From Aliidiomarina indica (GTDB taxonomy: Bacteria; Pseudomonadota; Gammaproteobacteria; Enterobacterales; Alteromonadaceae), in assembly GCF_015354615.1 (NCBI RefSeq), contig NZ_JACAVQ010000009.1, positions 1-64,000 of the forward strand: a stretch of DNA of 64,000 nt, in the 5' to 3' direction. A model generated the notes under the pieces. The model made no database searches, was not told the DNA's origin, and saw only the letters and a list, made by a program, of their open reading frames with translations. This document shows, one piece after another, positions 17,296 to 26,900 of this stretch (its first letter is position 1; every line of letters starts with the position of its first letter). The position numbers and the translations under genes are program-made.

Positions 17296-17892
17296 TTAAT
17301 CTAAATTCCACAGCCAAATTTGGCAGCCGTAAATACCTGCCCGTTGCAGTTGGTTGTTGACCCGTTGCGCTGCCCGCAAATTCTCAAACGGCCCAAGAAT
17401 CACGCGGAACCAACGGCCATTCGAGCCATGGCTTTCGCGCACCTGAGATTCAAAACCTTGCATGGCAATGTTGGCCCGCAAGGTATCGGCATCGTTGAAA
17501 TTGCGGAATGAGCCACACTGCATGAGTCGCGGCCTCGATTCTTGCCGCTCAGGAACGTCTACTTCAACCGTGCTGTTCTCCAGCTCGCGAATGTACTGCC
17601 AACGCTCCTCCGGCTTCTCGGGTAAGGGCTCAAGCTCTCGCTCCGAGGATGCATTGGGGGAATCTTGCGATGATACCACTACTTCTGGTTCGCCACTTTT
17701 CAGCATCCACAAACCGACGCCAAAGGCGAGTACCACGAGTAGCGTGATCAGCACTTGTTTAATCGGCGGCTTGGGCGAACCGTTGCCTTTTCGGTTACGC
17801 ACAGCCCCACCCGATCGTCCACCCGCATTACGACTTTTCGTCGCCGGTTTACGTTTCTTCGGAGCGCCTTTTTTTGCGTAGTCCACAGGCAT
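17296..17892 (-). CDS. ftsN: FtsN-like SPOR-domain cell-division protein
   Basis: This single-pass inner-membrane protein has 198 residues from the ATG at 17892, four bases after the argS stop. It has a short basic cytoplasmic N-terminus (KKGAPKKRKPATKSR), a membrane helix IKQVLITLLVVLAFGVGLWM near residues 43-62, and a periplasmic linker with a predicted helix EERWQYIRELENSTVEV. The C-terminal SPOR domain (RPRLMQCGSFRNFNDADTLR...) would bind denuded septal glycan. The layout and the location upstream of hslV match FtsN, though the linker is shorter than in E. coli. It probably triggers septal peptidoglycan synthesis with FtsA, FtsQLB and FtsWI. Confidence 0.85.
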   Translation of the reverse strand: MPVDYAKKGAPKKRKPATKSRNAGGRSGGAVRNRKGNGSPKPPIKQVLITLLVVLAFGVGLWMLKSGEPEVVVSSQDSPNASSERELEPLPEKPEERWQYIRELENSTVEVDVPERQESRPRLMQCGSFRNFNDADTLRANIAMQGFESQVRESHGSNGRWFRVILGPFENLRAAQRVNNQLQRAGIYGCQIWLWNLD

Positions 17893-17896
17893 AAGG

Positions 17897-19645
17897 TTAC
17901 ATCTTCTCCAGTGTATCAATTCCTAACAGTGCCAAGCCTTGCTGCAACGTACGCGCGGTTAAGGCAGCCAGTTTCAGACGGCTATTCTTCAGTGCTTCAT
18001 CGTCGCTATTAAGAATAGGGCAGGCTTCATAGAATGACGAAAACGCGCCTGCTAACTCGAACATATAAGCACAGAGGAAATGTGGCATCCCCTTGTTACC
18101 CACCGACGCAATCACTTCTGGGAATTGCGCCAGCTTGCTTGCCAATGCTTCGTCTTGATCGCTATGCAAACGAATCTCACCGGTGACATCGGCCAAGGCA
18201 AGACCCGCTTTTTGGAACAAGCTGTTCACCCGTGTGTAGGCGTACAACAAATAGGGGGCCGTGTTGCCTTCGAAGGATAACATGGTATCCCAATCAAACA
18301 CGTAGTCACTGGTGCGGTTTTTCGATAAATCCGCATATTTTACCGAGCTGATGCCAACAACTTGTGCGACCCGGGCTTGCTCTTCTGCCGATAAGTCCGT
18401 GCCTTTGCCGGCGATAAGTTCACCTGCTCGGCGCTCTGCTTCGTTCAGTAGATCCGCTAATTTGGTAACGCCACCGTCACGGCTCTTGTACGGACGACCA
18501 TCTTTTCCTAACACCATGCCAAAGCCTAAATGCTCAAGACGCACGTGATCGCGGGCGTAGCCGGCCTTACGCGACAAGGTGAAGATTTGTTGAAAATGCA
18601 GCGATTGGCGCGCATCTACCACGTAAATCACGCGATCGGCGTTTAACGTGCCTGTGCGATAGCGGACCGCCGCCAAATCCGAAGTGGCATACAGGTACCC
18701 GCCATCTTTCTTTTGCACGATAATGGGGAGGGGCTCGTCTTCTTTGCCCTTAAACTCTTCAAGGAACACGCACTGGGCACCTTGATCTTCAACCAACAAT
18801 GCTTTGGCCCGTAAATCGTCAATCACTTTGGGCAAATCGTCGTTATAGGCTGATTCTGCCATCACATCGTCGCGAGTGAGCTGCACGCCCAAGCGGTCAT
18901 ACACTTCTTGGCAGTGCGCTAACGACGTTTCAATAAACTGAGTCCACAACTGCTGACAATGGGCATCGCCAGATTGCAGCTTCACCACAAGGCTACGTGC
19001 CCGATCCGCAAAGCCCGCTTCATCATCGAAACGCTTCTTCGCAGCTTTATAAAAGGTTTCTAAATCGCTCAGTTCCAGCGCCGTGGACGCGCCTTCTTTT
19101 TGTATATCTTCCATGTGCGCTAGCAGCATGCCGAACTGGGTGCCCCAATCGCCCACGTGGTTTTGTGGGATCACCCGATGCCCCTGTAACTGCAGTGTGC
19201 GTGCAACGGCATCACCAATAATGGTCGACCGTAGATGACCCACGTGCATTTCTTTGGCGAGGTTGGGCGATGAGTAGTCGATAACCACGGTTTGCGGTTG
19301 CTCGGCCTGGGGCACACCCAAACGGGCATCTGTGTATGCTTGCTCGAGTTGCGCAATCAGGTGCGTACGGTCAACGCTAAAATTGATAAACCCTGGCCCT
19401 GCAATCTCGGCGCTCGCCAGTAAATCATTGTCTGGGATAGCGGCAATAATGGCCTCGGCCAAGGCCCGTGGATTCTGCTTTGCAGGCTTTGCCAACATCA
19501 TGGCAAGGTTGCTGGCGAAATCACCATGGCTTTTATCGCGCGGCCGATCCAGCTGAATACGGAATGAGATATCTTCAGGCAAAGTGCCTTGGGCAATCAA
19601 ATCTGCAACCGCCGACTGGAGTAACGCTTCTATTTGCTGTTTCAT
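17897..19645 (-). CDS. argS: Arginyl-tRNA synthetase
   Basis: ArgS is a class I aminoacyl-tRNA synthetase of 582 residues. The N-terminal Add-1 domain (1-115) is followed by the ATP-binding motif [20 protein letters not shown] (HVGH in place of HIGH). The KMSKS loop is not canonical ([17 protein letters not shown]), which is normal for ArgRS. The C-terminal DALR anticodon-binding domain ends [24 protein letters not shown]. The gene is followed after 4 bp by the ftsN-like gene. It is preceded by a 100-bp spacer after priA that contains a candidate terminator. Confidence 0.98.
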   Translation of the reverse strand: MKQQIEALLQSAVADLIAQGTLPEDISFRIQLDRPRDKSHGDFASNLAMMLAKPAKQNPRALAEAIIAAIPDNDLLASAEIAGPGFINFSVDRTHLIAQLEQAYTDARLGVPQAEQPQTVVIDYSSPNLAKEMHVGHLRSTIIGDAVARTLQLQGHRVIPQNHVGDWGTQFGMLLAHMEDIQKEGASTALELSDLETFYKAAKKRFDDEAGFADRARSLVVKLQSGDAHCQQLWTQFIETSLAHCQEVYDRLGVQLTRDDVMAESAYNDDLPKVIDDLRAKALLVEDQGAQCVFLEEFKGKEDEPLPIIVQKKDGGYLYATSDLAAVRYRTGTLNADRVIYVVDARQSLHFQQIFTLSRKAGYARDHVRLEHLGFGMVLGKDGRPYKSRDGGVTKLADLLNEAERRAGELIAGKGTDLSAEEQARVAQVVGISSVKYADLSKNRTSDYVFDWDTMLSFEGNTAPYLLYAYTRVNSLFQKAGLALADVTGEIRLHSDQDEALASKLAQFPEVIASVGNKGMPHFLCAYMFELAGAFSSFYEACPILNSDDEALKNSRLKLAALTARTLQQGLALLGIDTLEKM

Positions 19646-19719
19646 GGGTGCCGCACAACCTTGGAATTGGGATAAAAATCAGTTTCTTTCGAGCCCGATA
19701 GTTTAATCGTTCAGCGCCG

Positions 19720-19745
19720 TAAAAAAAACCGCTGAACAGCGCTTC
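19720..19745 (-). terminator. Candidate intrinsic terminator after priA
   Basis: Read leftward, a short GC stem GCGCTG-TT-CAGCG is followed directly by eight Ts (plus-strand A-run 19721-19728), five bases after the priA stop. The stem is short. GTTCAGCG (19709-19716) and CGCTGAAC (19730-19737) also form an alternative 8-bp inverted repeat spanning the A-run. Confidence 0.5.
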
Positions 19746-21959
19746 TTAAGTGAAATCCTGCGGATCAATATCAAGACTCCATCGGGCCTTGCGCGTTTGG
19801 GCTAAGGTTTCAATCAAACTTAGCTTAGATAACAATAATTTATGCAAGGCTGCTCGGCTTGCCGCATGCAACATCAGCTGATACCGATAACGTCCAGCTT
19901 TACGTGCTAGCGGTGCTGGCATCGGTCCAATCGCGGTCACTTCGCCTGTTCCATCCTCTTCAAGTACCGCCACAATGGCTTGAAGGAGGGCTTCAGCCGC
20001 ATCTTTTTCCATCGCTTCAGCGCGAAATAATGCCATTGCCGCATAAGGAGGCAACATCGCCTGCGAACGCTCTAGCAAGGCGCTGCGGGCAAAATCGGTG
20101 TACCCATTATTTACCAACTCCTGAATTAATGGATGTTCAGGATGATGGGTTTGCAGCACCACAGTGCCTACTTTACTTGCACGACCTGCGCGACCTGCCA
20201 CCTGAATGTATAATTGCGCTAAGCGTTCGGCAGCGCGAAAATCGGCGCTATACAAAGCACCATCCACATCCAGTAGCGCCACCAGTGTTACATTGGGGAA
20301 ATGATGGCCCTTGGCGAGCATTTGCGTGCCAATCAGAATGTGGTGCTGGCCTGCACTCACCGCATTCAGGTGTGACTCAAGTTGGCCTTTACGACGGGTA
20401 CTATCGCGGTCGATGCGTACCGTTGAGTACGCTGGGAACAGCTGCTCAATACATTGTTCCAATTGCTCTGTGCCCACGCCTCGGCTCACAAGTTGCGTGC
20501 TTCCACAACCACCACATTGACGCGGAATACGCTGACTGGCGCCACAATGATGGCACTGTAAACTGTGATTATGCTGATGCACTGTCATATTTGCCTGACA
20601 GCGGCGGCACTCCGCCACCCACCCGCATTCATGGCAAATGAGTGCATTGGCAAAACCGCGCCGATTGAGAAACAACAGCACCTGGTTTCCCTGCTCCAAG
20701 TGCTTACGCATGGTACTTATTAGCTGTTCTGATAAGCCTTGCTGCATGCGTTGTTGTTTTAAATCCAGCAAAAAGTGTTTGGCAGGTTTTGCATTGCCCG
20801 CGCGCTTCTTTAATTGCAGATGGTGATAACGCCCTTGTTGCGCATTGCTCAGTGTTTCTAATGAGGGGGTGGCAGACCCCAAAACAACCCCGAAGCCTTC
20901 TTGGTGAGCCCGCTTAATAGCCAAATCTCTGGCGTTATAGCGAAAACCATCTTGCTGCTTAAATGACGCATCGTGCTCTTCGTCGATGATCAACAGCCCC
21001 AAGTTCTTCATGGGCGTAAAAATGGATGAGCGTGTGCCGATAATAATCGCTGCATGCCCTTCGCGCGCTTGCAGCCACCCCTGCAACCGCTCCTGATCAC
21101 TTAAGCCGGAATGCATGACCACCACCGGCACCTTATACCGCGCCCGAAAACGAGCAACGGTTTGCGGTGTTAAGCCAATCTCGGGCACCATCACGAGCAC
21201 CTGCTGACCACGCGCCAATACCGGCTCCATGGCTTGCAGATACACTTCGGTTTTACCGCTGCCGGTCACCCCTTCAAGCAGCCAAACTCGGGCCTCAGAT
21301 TCTGCCAAACCGGAATGAAGCGCCGCCACAGCAACCGCTTGCTCGGGATTGAGCGGATGCGGTTGCTCGTCACGTTCTAGGCGCCAAGCTCCCACGCCAA
21401 GGGGCTCGTGAGCAACACTGACCCAGCCTTTTTCTTGCACGGTTTTTAACGCAGCAGGCGCTAACTCAAGGGCCTTTATGTCGGTTGAAGTAAGCGCTCG
21501 CTCACGTAGAGCAGCAATGATTTTACGTTGTTGTACGGCACGCTTTAAAGAATCTAGGTCAACCGCCGCCCCCTCATCGGTCAGCGCATAGCGTTTAATC
21601 TGCTGAAACTCCGGGGCCTCGCCATGACGCAGCGCAATGGGCGCTGCATGAGCCAACACATCCCCCAGTGGGTGATGATAATACTGGGCCGCCCACAGCA
21701 ATAACTCCCACATTGAGGGGGGCCACAAGGGGCTCGGATCCGTGATGTGTTCAATGGCCTTTAGTTTATTTGGAGGCGTGTCAGTAACAACATGTGGCTC
21801 TGTCACAAAGCCAATCAGCGAACGGCTACCAAAGGGCACTTTTACCCGAGCACCCACGGCAATGTCTGCGCCATCCGCAGGGAGCAGATAGTCGAACTGA
21901 CGCCGCATCGGGACGGGTACCGCCACGCGCGCACAACGCTGCTCCTGTTGATCTTCCAT
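19746..21959 (-). CDS. priA: Primosomal protein N' (replication restart helicase)
   Basis: PriA is a superfamily 2 DNA helicase that reloads the replisome at stalled forks. It has 737 residues, the standard length. An N-terminal DNA-binding domain (RRQFDYLLP..., GARVKVPFGSRSLIGFV) is followed by Walker A EGVTGSGKTEVYLQA near residue 230, the DEEHDASFKQ box, and LGSATPSLET. The two zinc-binding clusters are visible (ICHECGWVAECRRCQANM and LQCHHCGAS...CGGCGS). The helicase C motif contains VAGRAGR. It is separated from rpmE by a divergent promoter region, the usual arrangement in gammaproteobacteria. Confidence 0.98.
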   Translation of the reverse strand: MEDQQEQRCARVAVPVPMRRQFDYLLPADGADIAVGARVKVPFGSRSLIGFVTEPHVVTDTPPNKLKAIEHITDPSPLWPPSMWELLLWAAQYYHHPLGDVLAHAAPIALRHGEAPEFQQIKRYALTDEGAAVDLDSLKRAVQQRKIIAALRERALTSTDIKALELAPAALKTVQEKGWVSVAHEPLGVGAWRLERDEQPHPLNPEQAVAVAALHSGLAESEARVWLLEGVTGSGKTEVYLQAMEPVLARGQQVLVMVPEIGLTPQTVARFRARYKVPVVVMHSGLSDQERLQGWLQAREGHAAIIIGTRSSIFTPMKNLGLLIIDEEHDASFKQQDGFRYNARDLAIKRAHQEGFGVVLGSATPSLETLSNAQQGRYHHLQLKKRAGNAKPAKHFLLDLKQQRMQQGLSEQLISTMRKHLEQGNQVLLFLNRRGFANALICHECGWVAECRRCQANMTVHQHNHSLQCHHCGASQRIPRQCGGCGSTQLVSRGVGTEQLEQCIEQLFPAYSTVRIDRDSTRRKGQLESHLNAVSAGQHHILIGTQMLAKGHHFPNVTLVALLDVDGALYSADFRAAERLAQLYIQVAGRAGRASKVGTVVLQTHHPEHPLIQELVNNGYTDFARSALLERSQAMLPPYAAMALFRAEAMEKDAAEALLQAIVAVLEEDGTGEVTAIGPMPAPLARKAGRYRYQLMLHAASRAALHKLLLSKLSLIETLAQTRKARWSLDIDPQDFT

Positions 21960-22087
21960 AGCCGGCCACTTCCTGTATTAAGATGAGGTTTATGCTACCA
22001 CGCTCTCTTTACTCAGGGGTATCCCTTTGACACCCCATCTCTACAGCCCCTATGCACCGCTGCGTGGCGCCATACCTCAGAGCACGC

Positions 22088-22116
22088 TTGATCATCCGAA
22101 CAAATCCCTCTATAAT
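22088..22116 (+). promoter_or_regulatory. Strong sigma-70-type promoter for rpmE
   Basis: TTGATC (22088-22093), a 17-bp spacer and a perfect TATAAT (22111-22116) point towards rpmE. Transcription from about 22123 would give a leader of roughly 105 nt before the ATG at 22229. The leader is long enough to hold an L31 autoregulatory site, although I cannot identify one. Confidence 0.75.
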
Positions 22117-22228
22117 CCGCGGCCTTGATTAGGTGAAGTTTCATCCAATCAGCAAACGAATCGAATTAATTACGCGTGGTGTTCGTGGAAAGCACGGATG
22201 GCGATGCGGCCTGAACTGAGGTAACCCC

Positions 22229-22441
22229 ATGAAACAAGGTATCCACCCTAAGTACGACACAGTGAAAGTCACGTGTTCGTGCGGTAACGTTTTCGAAACT
22301 CGTTCTACCCGTTGTGAAGATTTCCACATCGACGTATGTTCTGAGTGTCACCCATTCTACACTGGTAAGCAGAAAGTTCTGGATACTGGTGGTCGTGTGG
22401 ATCGCTTCAAGCAGCGTTTTGGTTCACTTAAGTCTAAATAA
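22229..22441 (+). CDS. rpmE: 50S ribosomal protein L31
   Basis: This 70-residue ribosomal protein is of the zinc-containing (C+) type. Cys16, Cys18, Cys37 and Cys40 (TCSCG and VCSEC) form the metal site. The start MKQGIHPKY and the HPFYTGKQK block are family hallmarks. L31 bridges the large and small subunits. The gene follows a strong promoter and a leader of about 105 nt, and ends at a GC-rich terminator, so it is probably monocistronic. Its divergent neighbour is priA. In related genomes rpmE is often near maeB and metJ; here the signalling operon lies between them. Confidence 0.98.
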   Translation: MKQGIHPKYDTVKVTCSCGNVFETRSTRCEDFHIDVCSECHPFYTGKQKVLDTGGRVDRFKQRFGSLKSK

Positions 22442-22480
22442 GACGTTTGAACCTGCTCGCGCTGAGCAAAGAAAACAAGA

Positions 22481-22505
22481 AAGGCTGCCCTCGGGCAGCC
22501 TTTTT
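22481..22505 (+). terminator. Intrinsic terminator of rpmE
   Basis: GGCTGCC and GGGCAGCC form a strong GC stem with a CTC loop followed by five Ts. It lies 40 bp after the rpmE stop. Confidence 0.9.
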
Positions 22506-22560
22506 GTTTGCTTCACGTTTTGCGGGACCTACACGCAGCCAACACACGTAAACGACGTAG

Positions 22561-22634
22561 CCAACGCACCGCGTTGGTCAGGGGCCGATAACCCGCAAAG
22601 GCCGAATCAACTACGGACCAACGCAATGCGTTGG
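22561..22634. repeat. Two copies of the CCAACGC...GCGTTGG palindrome
   Basis: CCAACGCACCGCGTTGG lies at 22561-22577 and CCAACGCAATGCGTTGG at 22618-22634, between the rpmE terminator and the response-regulator stop codon. The start-to-start spacing is 57 bp, the same as the tandem period at 874-1004, although the sequence between them differs. Confidence 0.85.
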
Positions 22635-22644
22635 GTACCTGATT

Positions 22645-23298
22645 CTATTCGAGCAAACCTTCTCGGGCGGCTAAACGAATTAATTCGGCGGTATTCGCTA
22701 CTTCCATTTTCGCTAATACACGACCCCGATGGTTCTCCGCGGTTTTGTGACTCATGTCGAGCAAGCCGGCGATATCTTTGGTGGTATGCCCCGCCACGAC
22801 CAAGAAAAACACTTCCCGCTCACGGCGCGTTAAGCCGCCCAGCAACGACGTCGGTCTGCCCCGTCCGCTCGCAGTTCGCTCAAGGGATTTTTCCAAAATA
22901 TCAGGGAAAAACGTGCGCCCGCGATACAAAGCGCGAATCGCCGTAGCGAGTTGATCGGTTGAGGATTCTTTCAGAAGGTAGCCGCGAGCCCCAGCACGAT
23001 GCAATGCAACCATGTACTCAATCTCGTCGTGCATGGTAAGTACCAGTACTTTGGCATCTGAACGTTGTTGAATCACGCGGTCGATGGCCACCAAGCCGTT
23101 CATTTTCGGCATGGAGATATCCATCAAAATCACATCGGGATTGTATTTGACGACGGCTTGCACCAAGGCGATACCATCTTCGCATTCGCAAATTACTTCA
23201 AATTCATCATGTTGCTTAAGCATCTGCACAATGCCTTGGCGTACCAAGGTATGATCGTCCGCTACGATAAGGCGGATCTTATTGTCATTGATTGTCAT
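22645..23298 (-). CDS. NarL/LuxR-family response regulator
   Basis: This 217-residue two-domain regulator has a receiver domain (1-120) with the acidic pair in VADDHTLVRQ, the phospho-acceptor Asp in PDVILMDISMPKMNG, and the conserved Lys in YLLKESS. A helix-turn-helix LuxR domain follows (about 148-212: LTRREREVFFLVVAGHTTKDIAGLLDMSHKTAENHR). The start overlaps the histidine-kinase stop as ATGA, so they are a cognate pair. It is the last gene of the five-gene signalling operon. The target genes are unknown; the operon's own promoter is a reasonable first guess. Confidence 0.92.
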   Translation of the reverse strand: MTINDNKIRLIVADDHTLVRQGIVQMLKQHDEFEVICECEDGIALVQAVVKYNPDVILMDISMPKMNGLVAIDRVIQQRSDAKVLVLTMHDEIEYMVALHRAGARGYLLKESSTDQLATAIRALYRGRTFFPDILEKSLERTASGRGRPTSLLGGLTRREREVFFLVVAGHTTKDIAGLLDMSHKTAENHRGRVLAKMEVANTAELIRLAAREGLLE

Positions 23299-23996
23299 AG
23301 GGGTACCAATACACTTATATGGCAGCCGCCACCAGGACGGCTTTTTACATAAAATTCAGCGGCAAACGCTGCTGCCCGATCGCGCATACTTGTTAACCCT
23401 ACCCCTTGCTCGACCGTATCCATATCGAAACCACACCCGTCATCTATGACATCAAGGCGCAGAGTTGTACCCGCGCGACTTGCATATACGTTGATCATGG
23501 AGGCATTGGCATGACGGACTGCGTTGGTTAACGCTTCCTGTGCAATGCGAAACACCAAAATAGCAGACGCCGAATCGGGTGGCGTATCAATGTCTACTTT
23601 TACATCAGCACGTAAATCTTCGCCTTCACACAAGGTGCGCACAAGCCAATGCAATGCCGCTTCCAAACCAAGATCATCGAGAATCCGTGGCCGCATTAAA
23701 CGCGACATTTGACGCACATCGTCAAGTGCTTGCGTTGCAATTTCAGGAATCTCGTCGCCAATCATACCTGCATCGGCGGCACTTTGTAATCGGCGTGTTA
23801 ATGCAGTGAGAAGTTGACCCAAACCATCATGAAGCTCACGAGACAAACGAGCACGCTCGGCCTCTTGCTGACTCCATAAACGCTGGGCTAAATCACGAAG
23901 GGTGTCTTGTTCTTGTTGCAGCAAATGCCGCAACTCGGCCTGACTGCGTCGAAGCGCCTCAATTTCCTGTTCGATCTTGAGTTTGGGGTCGCTCAT
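23295..23996 (-). CDS. Soluble NarL-type sensor histidine kinase without a sensor domain
   Basis: This kinase has 233 residues from the ATG at 23996; an in-frame TTG at 24017 would add seven. It has no membrane helix and no recognisable input domain. An N-terminal coiled coil of about 45 residues leads into the HisKA_3 box ERARLSRELHDGLGQLLTAL. An HATPase_c domain follows, with ALTNAVRHANAS, DVIDDGCGF and GVGLTSMRDRAAAF. The gene overlaps the end of the Ser/Thr kinase gene by 38 bp and overlaps the response-regulator start. The tight coupling suggests the signal arrives from the Ser/Thr kinase or the FHA-GAF protein rather than from a built-in sensor; this is inference. Confidence 0.88.
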   Translation of the reverse strand: MSDPKLKIEQEIEALRRSQAELRHLLQQEQDTLRDLAQRLWSQQEAERARLSRELHDGLGQLLTALTRRLQSAADAGMIGDEIPEIATQALDDVRQMSRLMRPRILDDLGLEAALHWLVRTLCEGEDLRADVKVDIDTPPDSASAILVFRIAQEALTNAVRHANASMINVYASRAGTTLRLDVIDDGCGFDMDTVEQGVGLTSMRDRAAAFAAEFYVKSRPGGGCHISVLVPL

Positions 23997-26900
23997 AGAC
24001 GCGTTGGTATGCCTCAATCTGATCCGGGGTCATATGCTCAAACAACGCGGTACGAAGCTCATCGGCCCGCCGTTGCGAATCTTCGTCACTAAAAATCTCA
24101 TAATACAAGTGATTACGCCAGTGATACGGATGATTCTGCAACATTCTGCGTAAACTTTCACGCGCTTGCGCATCGTTAAATTGTATCACTTGTAAATACA
24201 AGCCGTGCATATGTTCTTTATACATCACTGGGCGCGTTAATTCACGCACTCGTTCCCATTGCCAGCTATCTTTAGGCAACGGATGCAGCTCTAGGGTCAT
24301 TAATAACACCCGCAGCTCGGTTTGCACCGGCAGTAACTGCTTACGGAATTTCGACCAAAATGCCGCTATTTCGCTAGCGGTGGCGGTATTGTGGTACACA
24401 CCAACGGTTTTATGCAGCCATTCCAATAGGATGACTTGCTCAGCATTGAGTTGCTCTTGGTTTTCTTCCAGCAATTCGATTTGCTCAATAATACAATCGC
24501 TATCCGCGAGCTGAGCACACATCTCGGCGATCCAAATGCGAGTTTCAATAACCGCCCGAATGTTGCCAATTTCTTCAGACAGACTCAGCGCTCGCACACT
24601 GTTTTGCATCGCTGTTTCAATGAGCCCCAGTGAGAAATTACGATGGCTTAAGAAGTACTGGGTTACCAGTTCTTCTTCCGGACGGTGGTCTTTCGCTTGC
24701 TCCAATACTTCACTGAGAATATGTGTTGCACTTGTGTAATCGCCACGGGTTAAACTCAAATGCGCCAAGTTCAACTTGGTGCGCAAAATTCCGCTTTGAT
24801 CACCGATACGAGTAAACACATTTAACGACTGCTTCCAGAATATGTCGGCTTGACTAAAGTCGGCCATCAAGAAATGCATGTAGGCAACGTTATTGATGCT
24901 TTCTGCTTGCTGTAACGTTGCCCCTGCTTCAACGCGCAAATCCAAAGCCATACGATAATGGGTGAGCGCTTCACGATAGCGGCCTTGCTCTTCGAGCAAA
25001 ATACCCCATTCGTTTTCTACCTGAGCAAGACCTAATTGGTCATTGGTTTGCGAAAACAATACTGCAGCTTCTGCTAACGCTGCTTCCGCTTCTGGATACT
25101 GACGCTGAATACTCTTGGCGTTGGCTAAATTCGCCAAAGTCACAGCACGGCCGGCGGGGTCGCGCTCTTCCGTACGGAACGTTAAGGCTTCATTAAAGTA
25201 ACGTGCCGCCGTCGACGGATCAGACCAACGCAGATAGGCCACCCCAAAGGCATTCAACACCATACCCTGCCCGCGTAGATTCTCTTGTTGGCGGAACTTA
25301 ATTAAGGCTTGGGTTAATTCATTATCGAGGGCTTGTTGGATCTGACCTTGAATAATCCGCAGGCGCGCCAACTCAAACCAACGTTCAGGCGAGCTTGGGT
25401 CCAAATCCAGGGCTGCTTGATACATGCGAATCGCCGTATCCGCATCGTCCATCCAGAGCGCCAGTTCAGCGCGCCGCTCCAACAATCCACTGCGGCCTGG
25501 GAAGAGCTGAATAAGGCGTTCGGTTACCGCAATCGCCGCATTGACATCACCGGATAGCTCCGCCTCCAGTGCGCGGCCCTCAAGGTGCCAATACTCATCG
25601 TCTTGAGAAAGCTGGAAGACCCGATCCAACTGATCACGAGCTTGCTGGATGTTGCCCTGATTACCGGCTAACCGTGCGCCTGCAAGCCAACCCCCGGCGA
25701 ATTCAGGCCATTCTTCTTGCAATGAACGAACAAAGGTTTGCGCTTCCGCGTCGCGACCTTCACGCATGGCTCGCAATACCGGTTCGACCCGCTGTAGTTC
25801 TTCTGGCCGTACAATGGGTTGGCGCGCGGGTAGGGCAAGCTGCTCATTCAGGTGAGTAAGCATTTGCTCCATTGTTTGCGGCAGGGCATCGTTGCTGACG
25901 GTCCCCTGAAACGCGCCAAACAAACGATTGCCTGGCATTTCGGCAAGCAGCACTTGCACCCGAGGTGATTCACCCGAGCTAATTTGACTGTTCTGCAGGA
26001 GTACCAATACATCGGCGTTCACTAGCTGTGCTAAACGATTGCGATGATCTTGCTGTCGGAATGGGCGTAGTCCCAGATTACGGACCAAGGTGTCCACCCG
26101 ATCTTGCTCCACCACATCGACGCCACTTTGTGAGATAAGATGTAATTGCAGGAGTTCTGAGATCCCGCCCAACAAATGATCATCCGGGGCGTAAACAATT
26201 GCCACGCGAGTAACGACGTTATCCGCGATTACGGGCCCATCGACTTCACCCACAGGTTTTGACCACACCAAATACAACAGGACGACCAAACTTACCCCTA
26301 TCACACTGGCGGTGTATGCCATATTGCGATGGTGCGCTGGTGCAATCCGCTCTTGGGCTTCTTCTATGGTGATGCGTTGGTGAGCAAGCGGCTTACTTAA
26401 GTGCTTAGCGATGCGTTTGAGGCGCAGAAACCAGCGCCAATCGCCCATGTGCCAGCGTCGAAATCGCGTGGCGGCTAACATATCAGCGAACAACCGACCG
26501 CTGCTGTAACTATCACTGCGCGGGCTTGCCTTGCCAAATTGCGTGACTTCCGGCGCTTTATATCCTTGTGAGCCAGCAAAATCAGCCCGCTCGAAATCCC
26601 CATGGACGCCGATACCAAAATCGAGCAGCACGAGGTTGCCGCGCTCATCAATGAGTATATTTTCCGGTTTCACATCGGCATGGGTAATATTGTGGGAATG
26701 ACAGGCACGCAGGGCGAGAAGAAGTTGTTCGCTCCACAGCTCAGTTTGTTTACGACTTATCCCCTCGTGCAAAAACTCGGCGAGGCTGCGACCTTCAATC
26801 AGGCCCATGGTTAAGAATACCCACTGCCCATCCTGATAGAACTCAAACACCCGTACAATGTTGGGATGATTCAGTTCCCGAGCGAGCAAGGCTTCTTGTC

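Noticed and set aside
19859-20641. 260-codon frame antisense to priA
   Set aside because: It is a shadow of the priA coding frame; no start signal or domain.
22314-22946. 210-codon plus-strand frame starting inside rpmE
   Set aside because: It overlaps rpmE, its terminator, the palindromes and the response-regulator gene on the other strand; no family resemblance.
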